Source of the DNA: Siderastrea siderea
Lineage: Eukaryota > Cnidaria > Anthozoa > Scleractinia > Rhizangiidae
Length of the DNA stretch: 64,000 nt
NCBI GenBank assembly: GCA_964030785.1
Contig: OZ034968.1
Span: 48,569,230-48,633,229, forward strand
Direction: 5' to 3'
Part shown: piece after piece, positions 40,500 through 52,250 of the stretch
Layout: every line of letters begins with the position of its first letter
How positions within the stretch are numbered: the first letter of the stretch is position 1
Notes under the pieces: model-generated
Databases searched by the model: none
What the model saw: the letters and a program-made list of their open reading frames with translations, nothing else
What the model was told of the DNA's origin: nothing
Program-made: the position numbers and the translations under genes

Positions 40500-42182
40500 A
40501 TATAAATTACTGTGCGTGGCTTTCTGAAGGCCTGTTTGCACAAGCAATATTTGATGCAACTTTTGTCATGCTTTCCTTTGCAATTATTCTTCACTCATGC
40601 TGCAACTTAAAATTGCTCACGTTTCCAAGAAATGTAGTAATCTTGAGCAGTAATTTTGCATCAAGTCATGTGTTCAGTACCTTGTAAAGAAAGATGGCAC
40701 AGCTTTTTTAACGTTTTTCTTTTTTGAAATATAAGAATGCTATGTGAAGAAATTGCTATCTTTGGATTGTGATTATTGCAATTACTGACAAACACAGAAG
40801 AAACTCTTGATATCTTCAAAACCTGCAGCCCACGTATCGTGTTGTTTATATTCTGGTGAGGGTTGCCTTTTACATGCACTCGTAACTTGACATGGCTCTA
40901 GAAAGGCGTTCTTTTTGTGTGTTCACATTTGGATTTTAGCAGTTTACACTTCAAAGATCATGAATTTCAATATTCTCTTTTATCCACATCACTTAGAACA
41001 AAAAATTTGGCCTTTGGACAAAGACCAAGAAATGTGTTTGTAGTGGGAAACTTTCACAAGCTGAACAAAACTCTGGGAGCCTCTTGTTAGAAACACTTTT
41101 TTGTGGAAATTGTCACAAATAAAATATCAAATTTCAAATAAATTCAAAACCTCCCAATATCACAGCCTTAAAATGCATGCCCAAATTAATTACACTGTTC
41201 AAAATTGCCACTAATTTACATGCATGAATAAAATTTGCAACCTGCGTTTGGCAAACTTGCATGAAAAAATGTGACAAAAATTGCACAGTGTGAAGGTGCC
41301 TTAAAGGAGGTGTAGGAAGTCATTTTGCTGTAATTCATTGTTATTGCAGATGGCCACAATTCTGATGCAAAATTGTTCATTTTCTGTTGCCATCACTTTT
41401 AGTTTTCACAAATGACTTTTGCTATTTTAAAAGAGAAAACACCATAAAATGTGACAAACACATTACAGGGCTGGCAGTGGCACATTTCTCTAGAAAACAA
41501 AAGCAGAAACTACATGTCTTAAATGATGCTCTTTCAGTGTTTTCTTCTTTAAATGGCTACAAAGTGCTGTTTCTGTATCATTATAAATTCCCTAAATTTT
41601 TCAAACACAATTGAATGTTTGATTTGGGAATGTTTGTTGATTAATAGTTAACGGGAAATCAACTTTTCAGAATAGAAAACTTGAGAGATTTAGGGATGGC
41701 AAAGCATTGACTTATAACTCTTTGACGTAACCAAGTTTGTTTCTAATAAAAGATCAACTTGTGGGAAGAATGGGAGGAATTAACAATGCACGTGACAAAA
41801 AATGGCAATTTGTTTTTTTGTTCCCAAGGTTAAGTTGTTGGCCTCTACAATACTTGTTTCAGTTTATGCAGTAATGCTGAGTAGAATAGTTTTTTTACCA
41901 AGAATTGCTGCAAAAACACAAGACAGAAAAGAGAGAAAAAAAGGCAAGGAGAAAAAAAGGGAACTAGAATTGACCATATGACTTGACAAAAAAAGGCACC
42001 AAAGCCCTTGCCATGTGTTGCAGCCTTTCTTTGTCACTACTCAACATAGTGACAATTTTTGGAAAAAATCCTCTAAGGAGCACTTCCAAAATTATGATAC
42101 ATGTATTAACTATAGGGAAACAAAAGTATACCTTTTGCGAGTGATTTGTATTGTTTATCAACTAAGCAAATGAATTTGCATG
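40500..42182. other. No gene seen
   Basis: About 1.7 kb of AT-rich sequence with no supportable coding region or repeat. Confidence 0.5.
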
Positions 42183-42191
42183 TTCAACAAC

Positions 42192-43852
42192 GGCCGTTGA
42201 CAAAACCTGGAGCGGACCGGATCGGTTCGGACTGACAATAGCCGGATCGGATCGGACCGGACTGGCAAAACCTGGATCGGCTCGAATTCTATTAAAGAAA
42301 CCCATATCTACTCATTGAAAGTAGGCGCATTTCAAATTCCCACTAAAAATGGTCAAGTGGTATCTGTGGATCAAGATGACGAAGAGAGATCAAGAAAGTG
42401 ATTGCCATTGCACTGTTTTTGCTTTTTCTTCTCCATTCTGTCGTGAAGACTTTTTGTTTATTGTTATGGGTTTACACTCTGTAAACTACTTCATGAAAAG
42501 AATATTTTTTCTAGAGGGAGAGATCTAAGAGGATTTATGAAGAGCAAAGGTACAGAAAGCGTGTGCCAAAGCATGTACCGAATTGAGCACAAAGTAACAA
42601 GGATATCGAGATAACTTGCGTCTTTCTCATTCTTCATTCTTTTTCATTACAAGGTTTTTAGAATGTAATCACTGCTTCCATTTTTCGTCCAGATTCTAGA
42701 AAGGTGGATTATTAGATCTGCGCTGACATTTACGATAGCCTGATTCACACGATGGTACAGTGCTTGCGGTAAGCCCGCCTGACGAAAATTGTGTTAAGTT
42801 TGAGCAAAAGGTTTGATGTCACCTTATCAAAACTAAAAAAAATGTGATCTACTGAGGTAATAAGTATAGAATAGTAGTAACTTTAGACCTATTTAACAAT
42901 GTAAGCTATCACTGTAGTATAACAAAATAATCCGTTTGCTTTCTCACATTAATGTAGGTTTAATTATTGATTTTGTTTCAGGTTTTCTGAAAAAGCCCTT
43001 TCAAGTAATGACAGTATACTCGAAGTTTCTTTTCAAGCGACAGCCGTGTTCATTCAGGAGCATTATAGTTTCATTTTGACATTCACAATTAAAGTGTCTA
43101 ATGAAATTATATTAACCTTGCAAGCATTTGCATGCAAAATGTTTCAAAGACGTTACAGTGAACACAAATACCCATCCACATTTTATAAAATAATAATTTA
43201 TCCTTTTTCTGGTTCATTTCAACAATGTGATGTAGCATAAACCAAAGAAAACACACAGTTCATATGCAAAATTTCATTAGTTGTTACATGACAAAACAGG
43301 GTCTCAAACTGAAAGATTTTTGTCCTTACTAATCGTATTTTTGTCACTGGTTTTTGGAAGGGGTAAATCGTTCAGTCATGTGACCAGTTTCTGCAGATGT
43401 TATTGTGTATAAATCCAATATCATCGAGTATTTTCATGTTTACAGGTCGATTCATTAATAGCTAAAATTTCAAGTAAAGGACGGTAAAGACGCAAGTTTT
43501 CTGTACATCACTGTTACTTTAGGCTCCATTCTTTGCTCCTCTTTGGCTTTCCGCTTGGATCTCTCCCTCTAGAAATAAGTAATCGTTTTTAAAATGAAGT
43601 AGTTTAAATGCATAACAACAAACGGTAAGTCTTAACCATAGAATGGAGAAGGAAAAAACCTGATCTCTCTTCGTCATCTTAATCCAGAGATACCACTTGA
43701 CCATTTTCAATGGAAATTTTGAACTGCGCCTACTTTAAATAAGTAGATATGGGTTTCTTTAATAGAATTCGAGCCGATCCAAGTTTTGTCAGTCCGGTCC
43801 GGTCCTGTCCGATCCGATCCAATCCGGTCCGATCCAGATTTTGTCAACGGCC
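42192..43852. mobile_element. Element D: Mutator-like non-autonomous transposon
   Basis: Tips GGCCGTTGACAAAA in inverse orientation, arms of about 340-365 bases, and an exact 9-bp target duplication TTCAACAAC (42183-42191 and 43853-43861). Subterminal tracts are rich in GGATCGGATCGGACCGG-like units. 9-bp duplications with long TIRs point to the Mutator-like superfamily. No transposase; the 1-kb centre has no gene. Confidence 0.85.
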
Positions 43853-43861
43853 TTCAACAAC

Positions 43862-44904
43862 TATTAACTCCACGTGGTAAATTTTTGTCTGTTTAATAAT
43901 ATGGAAAGTAGCCCCAAATTTCACTAAAGTATTCACCAATATGAACAGATGAATGCAATCTTGCATACCTTTTCTTTTGATTTATGAAGTACACTTCACT
44001 GTTTTTGAAAACCCTAGGTCCTGGACAAACTGATTAAACATTTCCATTTAACAACGTTCAAGACTGTCTCACACTATTGGTATCTTGATACCAAGTTGAC
44101 TGGATGATGATGATGACTGTCAAGACTGTTGAATTCAACTTGTTATGGCAACCAAATTCTGTTTGATGCCATCCATTGCCATTCACCATCATGCAACAGT
44201 GTTGAATGTTGTTGAGTGGGAATGTTGTGTCTGTTTGTCCAAGCTGGCCTTATTCTTTCTATCATTGATGGCATTTCACTGGTCTTAAAAGGTAATTTGT
44301 ATGGCTCCTCTTAGCAGCACATCTAACGAAAGCATTTCTGCCACTTTTGATCAATTTTGTTGATTTGCCCATATGCATGAATTTCAAACAAGCACACAAC
44401 AACCACAAAAGGTCTTTTGCCAAGACTGCTCTCTGCTCTGGATGCTTTCTTGGCAATTTAGAGGTCTTTCTCTGCTTTGCATTATGGGAAATAATTATTA
44501 TGGAAATGGTGATTAACATCTACTGGAAGTAGTTACTTGTATGTAGAAAATTTTGTCAACTTCTTAAAACTTGATACTCGGAAATAACCATGAGAATCTT
44601 GAACGAAACACACACAATAACAGAAAATGTGAAGCTAAACAAGGCTGAAAAGGTGTGCATTGTTCTCAGAGCACTGCAGGTTTTCCTAACATGTAGATCA
44701 ATCGTAGTCCTTGTTATTTTTTAATATTCTAGAAAGACCTTTATTTCATAATTATACACATAGACAAAGGCAGATATTAAATAAACTGCAGATTAATTAA
44801 GCAATGTTCTGGAATCTTCCCCATTCTGCTACAAATTGTTTGATTCATGGTACCAACATTGTAGATCTCAAAATTACCATAAACTTACTGTTATTCTGTT
44901 GTAG
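43862..44904. other. No gene seen upstream of the NT5C2-like exon
   Basis: Probably intron or 5' flank of the NT5C2-like gene. An earlier exon with the start codon is expected here or further left but I could not identify it. Confidence 0.4.
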
Positions 44905-45020
44905 GCTGCTAAGGGGTCATTAACTTTAAGAATGCCATACCCATCTCACCCATATGAGTCAACTTCTAGCATGGATACAGTTGATGGCTTAAAGGCATTC
45001 AAGAGAGACACTGCTAAAAG
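44905..45020 (+). CDS. NT5C2: NT5C2-like gene, N-terminal exon
   Basis: An exon of 116 bases between a TTCTGTTGTAG acceptor and a AAAAG/GTAAAT donor. It encodes a Ser-rich segment ending GLKAFKRDTAK plus two bases of an Arg codon. The phase joins exactly to the exon at 51264. Cytosolic purine 5'-nucleotidase II dephosphorylates IMP and GMP and is a HAD-superfamily enzyme. The N-terminal tail before the HAD core varies among animals, so this exon is assigned by splice phase and position rather than similarity. The start codon lies upstream and was not found. Confidence 0.65.
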
Positions 45021-45521
45021 GTAAATCCAGATGGAGAGGTTTCTTTTACAGGTCACATTCCACAGGTCATGAATACAGGTCAATGTATATCCATAAGTAA
45101 CTAAGCCAAACAGTTCCCTCCTCGTTCTGAAGCACATTTTGGATAGTGATTAGGGCTAGGAGACACCTTTGGTGCCGTTTATTTATCTGCAGCATGGTGA
45201 CCTGTACTTTGACGTGTGGAATGTGACCTGTAAAAAAAACCTACTGAATCCAGATATATATTCAGTTTGGATATTAGATCTTTTAAATTGAAACTATAAA
45301 CAGCTACATCACTTTAAAACCTGATCAGTGTTTTACCATCACTTTTGTATTTACCAGGTCCGGTTCCTAGAAAGCCAGTTATCATCCCCTGATTAGTGTT
45401 TATTCTGCGATTAACTTTTTTTATTTAGACAATAACTAAAGAAGGGATAAATAGGTGTCCCTGAAAGGAGAGTTAACTATGGAGTTAACTATGGATTAAC
45501 TGGATTGACTATTCCAGTTAA

Positions 45522-46436
45522 GATGGCTAGACCTGGTTTTTCACTAACCAGACCTACTCTCTTTGAACATGAAATACAAAGATGCCTAAAATGAAACAGG
45601 AAATCGAGTTACACCTATTTGTAGGGTATACATTTTAAGGAGGGTGCCTCCTTTTGTTACTGCGCATGCGTTCTGCGCATCTCTGGATATTCAAGTTTCT
45701 TAAGGAGTTTGCCCACTAATACAACAATATTTTTGCGTGGTTTATGACTGTGGAAAAAGCAGATCTTAGCAAGGGCTATCAGAATCCAAAAAGAAAATTG
45801 GGGTTAACCACACATTTTTCAGAGACAATTGAGCTTAAATTTTTAAAGAAATTGCCATACATTCTTTGTATTTTAGTGCTTTTTTGGAATTATGGTTGCT
45901 TAATTATCTCTGGAAAATGCGTGGTTACCCCCAATTTTTTTTTTGGATTCCAATCACCCTTGCTAAGGTCTACTTTTTCCCCATAGTCATAACCTTTGCA
46001 AAAATATATCTCTATTAGGAGGCACCGTCCTTAAAAAAGTGGGTATTTTTCGAGATCGACGTATCCATAGCAACATGGTGACATCATTGCTACACGTACT
46101 TTTACTTTTCCTTAAGTTGTAAGAAATCCAGACATTCGTTTTTAAAGCTATTTGTAGGACTTGTAGTTCATATAATTGTCTTCAGTCGTACTGATTTCCT
46201 ATATTTTTATGACAGCGTTTTTGGGAAATAATTATTGATTGAAGTTTTTGGCTGCTGCCAACAAACAAATCAAAAACAATTCTTTTCATTGATCTCGAAA
46301 AAAACCCACTTTTTTAAAACTTCAATCTATACCCTACAAATAGGTGTAACTCGATTTCCTGTTTCGTTTGAGGCATCTTTGTATTTGATGTTCAAAGAGA
46401 GTAGGTATGGTTAGTGAAAAACTGGGTCTAGCCACC
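45522..46436. mobile_element. Element E: TTAA-flanked foldback element
   Basis: Tips GRTGGCTAGACC inverted, flanked by TTAA (45518-45521 and 46437-46440). Arms of about 145 bases, the left one split by E2. Non-coding. TTAA suggests Kolobok or piggyBac-type mobilisation. Confidence 0.8.
45639..46030. mobile_element. Element E2: TTAA-flanked MITE inside E
   Basis: Flanked by TTAA (45635-45638, 46031-46034), tips GGAGGGTGCCTCC and GGAGGCACCGTCC. Internal arms (45763-45840 and 45895-45980, both with TTAGCAAGGG-type sequence) also pair, giving a nearly complete hairpin. Confidence 0.75.
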
Positions 46437-46444
46437 TTAAACAA

Positions 46445-46603
46445 GTTATTCAAGTCCACGCGAGTGAGAAAATGATGGAGTGGGTGAAAAAAGGTGACCC
46501 TGATACTCGCTTTACAAGTCAATACCCACTGAAGTCTGAGTACATTGCAGCACAAATTTTATTAGCAACCTTCAGATCTGACTATGAGTACAAAATTGAG
46601 TAG
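46445..46603 (+). pseudogene. Coding-like fragment of unknown origin
   Basis: A 52-residue open stretch beside element E: SEKMMEWVKKGDPDTRFTSQ then YPLKSEYIAAQILLATFRSD, ending at a TAG. Composition and regular helices look protein-like. If E is ignored the frame extends a short way to the left (ITIPVKQ-type). I cannot name the family; an old transposase or captured host exon is possible. Confidence 0.35.
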
Positions 46604-47212
46604 GAGTACAACTTTCGAAATTCAAAACAGCTAGGTTCTCAGAGCCTTCGTTCCTCCCTGTTGTTGACCAGTAGAGAAGGATGCTGTGGGAATGATATTT
46701 GTGGGACAGATCACAATCGAAAGCCGTACTTAGCTCTTGATTCTTTCAATCGTTGTGATACTAGTTTGAACTTATTGTAAGACTTGCCTAGTACCAGAAC
46801 TGATTTTAACGATAAAGTAGTGATTTGTGCTGGATAAAAATTGAAGGCCTCCACCTAGAACATCCTAAGTGATGTTTTGGGTGACTTTTTTCTTTTTTGC
46901 TCCAAAGTGCCGGAATTTTTGCATGTGGACTCACATGTAGTCAAACAACATCACATCACTCCGAGGTGTTTTTTTTAAGATCATTTTTCGAGTTACAATA
47001 ATAAAATTGAAAACTGGACTACAAGATTTGCATGTTTATGGGTATTTAATCCATAATCTTTCACTGCCAATTTTTCCACGCAAAACATAGTCAATTCCAG
47101 CTTGAATCTGTGTGGATAACAAAATTATTTGTCATTTAAGTTGCCAAGAGTAATTAATCTAGAATAAATTGTCTTCTTCTTATTCCTGGTTCAACTAAGC
47201 TAAATGATATTG
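46604..47212. other. No gene seen (NT5C2 intron)
   Basis: Intronic sequence without a recognisable feature. Confidence 0.5.
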
Positions 47213-47499
47213 AAATAATAATATTAAGGTTCAAGTGAGGCCTAACACTACAGTAACTGTAAAAAGTAAAGTCTAAAATCCAAGCTTTTGCCGATCAACG
47301 GCATCATCAGGGATAAAAAAAAATTCCACGTAGGCCTATATACATTATTGTAAAGTAAGATAATGTTAAATAATATTTCGTGCAAATGTTTATGTCACTT
47401 TAACTTTAGAAAACCTTAAACACTAAGTTTTAAAAACACTATAGCTTGGCACATGACAGCCGAACACAGGTCGCCAAATTAGTGACTTTTGGTGCAATT

Positions 47500-48008
47500 T
47501 TAGTTGCCAAAATTTTTTCTACTCACCAAGGTGACCAAAATGGTTGCAGCTTGGAGCGCTGTTACAATAGTCACAATCAAAAGGTCCGTGAATTTGCTGC
47601 GTTCCTCTCGGGAGTTGAGGGTAGGTTTGTATTTCCTTATGTAAAATGCTTCAAATAGGTGTAGATTTACGGGGTGGTTTTCTAGAAGTACGATGGTCTT
47701 GATTTCAATGCCTTTGTAGTCTTTGTTTTGGCATGTGGAGATGTGCTTCTTTACAGAGGAGTTTTCACTATTAATGAGATGTTCTCTCACACTATCGTGG
47801 ATGAAATGTGTAGTGCTCCCGATGAAGTGTTGATTGCTATTGTTACATGTGATTTGGTAAACAGCATTCCTTAGTAAGCACAATTTGGTGTTGGAGGTGG
47901 GGCAGTTGTCCCTGGTACATGTACGCTTCGTGGTGTTGTGGGAGAGAGCTCGTCTGAGGGTGTATGATCTTTGTGCGACACATACTGGTATGCCCTCTTT
48001 TCAGAAAA
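47500..48008 (-). pseudogene. Penelope GIY-YIG endonuclease domain
   Basis: A frame with the Cys-rich linker (CTRDNCPTSNTKLCLL) followed by the GIY-YIG core: AVYQITCNNSNQHFIGSTTH, VREHLINSENSSVKKH and HLFEAFYIRKYKPTLNSREE. This endonuclease nicks the target during insertion. The usual second Tyr of YIG is Phe here (HFIGST). It lies at the C-terminal end of the element as expected. Isolated stops bound it, so it is not functional as a polyprotein. Confidence 0.8.
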
Positions 48009-48071
48009 TGTTAGTGATTTTGTGGTTTAGACATTCAGAAATATAATTCCCGTACGAAAATGGAAGCCCTG

Positions 48072-50323
48072 TAAAATGACTGCCATTTGGCTTAACTTTG
48101 ACTAGCAGCTTTCTGCAGCCATTTGACAGTCAAATGACAGCCAGTTTACAGCATTTAGCAAAAACTGCACGCTGCTGTTTGACTGCAACGAACTAAGTTC
48201 TGCAGCAGTTAAGCTGCAGTTATTTAGCAGCCGATTTTATGCTGTTGAATGACTACAGTTTGGCTTCTCAAGCAGTCAATAAAATATTCTGCACGCTTAC
48301 GTCATCTTTCTTTAGTTAATGCCATGTAAAAAGAAAACTTAATGTTGGCTATACACTTTGACTGCTAACCTTTATTTAATTCAGCGCAACCCTGGTTGCG
48401 CTCACAAACAGTTTTAGAAATGCAGAACAGATCACGGCCCGGACCAACGAAAGCAGATACTACGGCATACGAAATGAAGTGTTTAATTACTGACTCACCA
48501 CACTGCTTCTTGTTTCAAGTTTTATATATCAGGAATATTTACTAGTAAAGCCCCTTCGAACAAACCTCTGCATAAACGATGCTCCTCTGTGCATTTTGCA
48601 GCATTTACACACCTCTTACTGCAGCCCGGCAAAATTCGAAAGTTTGGGATCACGAATGCTAAAAGGACCTCTTATTTGCCGTGCTCTCGAGTTTCAACAT
48701 GTTTGCAGACGTCATGGCCAACAGCATGCAATCAATTTCCATCGGACATGCGATGTTTCAAAATACTTCAAAGGTAAATCCTTTGTTTCCAAACATCCTT
48801 TCTTGTAAAGTACTTCGGCTCTCCTCAAAATATTTCTGTCCAACAGTGTTTTGTACGTTTTTGAGCAAAACATATCATCAGGAGACTACACGTGATATGT
48901 AAACTGATACTCGCGGAATGCTTGACTATACGGCAGTTACTTTGGCGGTCAACGGTTGAATCGTTGGTCATGAGGTTGTGTTTTTGTTCGTATGTTCTTC
49001 ATTTTCCTCAGAATGTTTCAAGGCGACATCAAGAAACGAACTTAGATATGCTTAGAATGAACTGCAAACAACAATGGATAAATGTGCTTAGAATGAACTG
49101 CAAACAGCAACATTTTGGAATATGACAGACAGATTTCGTGCAAGATGTCATGTTTACTGATTTTGAACGCCAAGTGCTGCACTGTGAGACTTTGAACAGT
49201 TTAAACTTATCCTACTAAATATCAACGTGAAATTGATTTCTGGATTTACCAGCATTTGGTGGACATCTCAAGACGAAGAATGTGTGAATGTTCACGCGCT
49301 TCGGCCAGTGATCCAACAGGGTATATTTCAACCGAAGTGAAAAAATGTAATTTGCGTCTGAATTTTCTCGCCGCTCCACCTGGTAAGTCCACTGATCAAT
49401 GTCTTTTTGCAACAAATTAAGAGAAGCTTGTGTATTGTGCTTTTGATTCCTTGCTTCCCCAAAAATGTTTGCTGGTCAAACTGTATCTTTCTGAGAAGTA
49501 ACCATGCACTGAGGGAGCTTTCGAACAATTTGTCATTGAGTCAATGATGTTACATTTAAATCTAGAGCTTGCAAGGTTCTAGTCCAAGTGAATTATTAAA
49601 TTTAGACGTTTTTTCTGAGCTGTTATACAGAAAATATAAATATTAAACAAAACAATGTTAGAAATAAAAATGCAATTTTGCATTCCTTAGAACTTGACCA
49701 ATTTTCAGAATTTTAATTGTCAACGCAATAAATTTCACTGCATATAACTGTAACTGTCTACACGTGCTGTTTATTGACTCTATCAAGACCCACAGCCTTC
49801 CACAATAGTTTAAATTAATGCTATTGCTTTCATGAGATAAGGCGTAATAATAGTAAGTATCTGAGCAGTTAACGGTTTCAGAAATGCTGCTAATGGGATA
49901 CAATAGTAAAATTTTAAAGTCAAATTATATACCCAGGTGTTGTGACAAAGAGCAGTTAAAAAGAGCAGTCAAAAAGCAGTTAATGGGCAGTCTTTTCACA
50001 GGAAATACCAGTCATTCCTGAATGTCTCCCTGAAATGACCTTTGACTGCAATTTGACTGCTTCTTCACTGCAGAATAGCTGCACTGCAGAATAGCTGCAT
50101 TATGACTGTATTTTGAAGTCATACAACAGTCAAAAATTGAAAGAACTACAGTCAAAATCTAACACTCAAATAACTGACTGCAGAATAGCTGCATTATGAC
50201 TACATTTGGAAGTCATACAACAGTCAAAAATTGAAAGAACTGCAGTCAAACTCCAACAGTCAAATAACAGTCAATCTGCAGTTAAGCTACAGTGAAAAGT
50301 AAGTCAAAATAAAGAGCTGCAGC
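48072..50323. mobile_element. Element G: insertion with CAGT/ACTGCAGT-rich ends
   Basis: A 2.25-kb insert in Penelope F, flanked by AGCCCTG at 48065-48071 and 50324-50330. About 250 bases at each end are crowded with variants of GACTGCAG, TTTGACTGC and CAGTCAAA on both strands. A 94-bp tandem duplication is at 50084-50271. No long gene is seen. Superfamily undetermined. Confidence 0.65.
50084..50271. repeat. 94-bp tandem duplication in element G
   Basis: Units start at 50084 and 50178 with CTGCAGAATAGCTGCATTAT and both contain CATACAACAGTCAAAAATTG. Confidence 0.85.
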
Positions 50324-50600
50324 AGCCCTGCCAATTTGGTAAGGAATGGAATCTTGAGGTATGACCAATCCATGTTGGGAGGTTGAGAGTTTCTGTGATG
50401 GCTCTGGGGGTGCTTTGTTTCATCTATATTGTCCTCCGGATATCCATTCAAGTGGAGGATGTAGTCAAACATGTTTTGGTGCTTTATGAATGTTGTTTGG
50501 GTGGAGCATCTATCTTCGATACATTTCCGCTCATTGCGAATGAAGTTGATCTTTGATTTCTTGGGTATATGGCTGATTGGTGGTTTACGAATGGTAGTTT
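50287..50600 (-). pseudogene. Penelope RT thumb/C-terminal fragment
   Basis: Minus-strand reading gives HIPKKSKINFIRNERKCIED, QNMFDYILHLNGYPEDN and WSYLKIPFLTKLAG, the region after the RT palm in Penelope proteins. The frame breaks at 50331, the TSD of element G, and its continuation is at 48064 on the other side. Confidence 0.65.
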
Positions 50601-51263
50601 CTTGGGGACCCCCCTAGAATCTCGTGCCTTCTGCGCAAGTAGTTTATTGTCTGCCTACTCCTAAAATTTTGCCACCTACTCAGATTCCTATTGAAAACCC
50701 TGATATTTTTCTTATCCCTGATGATGCTGTTGATTGGCGAAAGCTTGGATTTTAGACTATGGTTTTTACAGTGGTGTAAGGCCTCACTTGAACCTTCATA
50801 TTATTTCGAATCAAAATGGTATTGAAGGACAATATTGATATGATAATGCACAATTTAAATCAGCCATTTTGTTTATTTTGATCAATTCCCCTCCCCCCCC
50901 CCCCCCCCGTTAGTAAGTGAATCGATTTCATTAGATGGAATAAATTGAAGCCCTCTTTTACATTGTATCAGTTAGTGTTAATCGTGCTTTCAGGAACAGA
51001 ATCTAACTGAAGGATAAATTTTAATCCTCCATTACTGAGATTTAACCCTCAGTTAGCATTAATCTGCTTTCTAGGGACCAGGGCCCTTACATTATTTTAA
51101 ATCATACTTTTGTTTCCCTACAGGCAGATTGTTGTTTGTACTTCTCTAAACCCCAAACTTGATGAATAGAACTTTACTGCAAGGAACGTGATTTAAATTA
51201 ATTTTAATTGAATTTATTTTAACGGTCTTTTTAATTTGAATTTATTTTAATGGTCTTTTTTAG

Positions 51264-51337
51264 AATATTTGTCAACAGAAGTCTTAGTCTGGACAAAATC
51301 AAATTCTTTGGGTTTGATATGGACTATACTTTAGCAG
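51264..51337 (+). CDS. NT5C2: NT5C2-like gene, exon with HAD motif I
   Basis: A 74-base exon with acceptor CTTTTTTAG and donor GCAG/GTAAGA. It encodes [20 protein letters not shown] and continues YTLA. The DMDYT is HAD motif I, with the nucleophilic Asp and the acid/base Asp. The sequence is clearly the NT5C2 family. It is preceded by a 6.2-kb intron that holds elements E, E2, F and G. Confidence 0.92.
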
Positions 51338-51552
51338 GTAAGATTTGAAGCCACCAGTAGTATGGGTTTCCCGAACAAATGGTGACAACTATCCACATAA
51401 TTAGAATATAAGTAGATTTCTTTTCACTCTTGGTTTTTGGAAGTGATGAAGTATAAAACATAAAGCTTTCAATCTTAAGGATGAACACATGCATAATTAT
51501 GCCTTTATTATGTTAGATAACTCCTTTCAGCATGTACCTGTATCCTTCCTTT

Positions 51553-51557
51553 TATTA

Positions 51558-51597
<40 letters not shown>

Positions 51598-51620
51598 CAT
51601 TATTATTATTATAATTATTG
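51553..51620. repeat. (TTA)n microsatellite
   Basis: A run of about 20 ATT/TTA units with few interruptions. On the minus strand it would be the (AAT)n tail of the adjoining LINE fragment. Confidence 0.9.
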
Positions 51621-52250
51621 TTACTCAACAGAATGCAAACTATTAGAGTATACAACATGTTACAGTAACTATACAAAAAGTTACATTGCTTAACAATAGA
51701 ACTTACATTGTGAAGTGAAGTTTAGTGCTAAGAAATTAGAAGAAAAGCAAATGAAAAATTTAACTTGAATAAGAGAGAAAAAATAAGAAGATATATGCAT
51801 ACAACTGTATTTAAATAAAATTCTTCCACTTTCTGTTGAAACTACGAAGAGTTTTGTTTTTGGGGGGCGATTTGTTGAAGGACCTTTAGTTAACCTATTC
51901 TTAAGAAAGGCAGGAAAGTTGTCAAACAGTACAACATCTGAGTCCTGAATATGATATTTAGTGACAAGAGTGATATAATTTTAAATGTCTGTGAACTTTG
52001 AGTCATTGTGCCAACTAAAAAGAATGTACATTCCAAAAGGGTGATTTTGTGTTGGCTTTTTTCAAGCCACCAATTTTGGAATGCTGTCCAAAAATTTGAA
52101 ATTACAGAGCAGCGGAATAACATGTGGGGTAGTGTTTTGTAACTAAGTGCTTTACACACATGCGCAAAACAGAAAATGTCTGCTTGGAAGAATACTATGT
52201 ATAATTTTGTATTGAAAAACTTGTACAGTGTAATTTATCAAGTGCAGTGA
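51620..52250 (-). pseudogene. LINE 3' end fragment
   Basis: The minus strand encodes KTLPHMLFRCSVISNFWTAF then QNWWLEKSQ, the Cys/His-type segment after the RT of L1-like non-LTR elements, followed by a 3' UTR and the (AAT)n tail. The 5' part is missing, as in typical truncated insertions. Confidence 0.6.

Larger units (their letters stand above)
47213..50810 (-). mobile_element. Penelope-like element F with inverted ends, split by element G
   Basis: Minus-strand order is RT C-terminal part (50600-50331), element G, then the GIY-YIG part (48060-47500). Outer ends 47213-47320 and 50694-50810 are inverted copies of each other (AAGGTTCAAGTGAGGCCT tips; CTGATGATGC inner). Direct rather than inverted pLTRs are usual in Penelope elements, so the ends may come from two head-to-head partial copies. 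Confidence 0.7.

Noticed and set aside
47213..50810. Element F as a simple TIR DNA transposon
   Set aside because: The interior is clearly Penelope RT and GIY-YIG coding sequence in Penelope order, so the inverted ends are better seen as Penelope terminal sequence.
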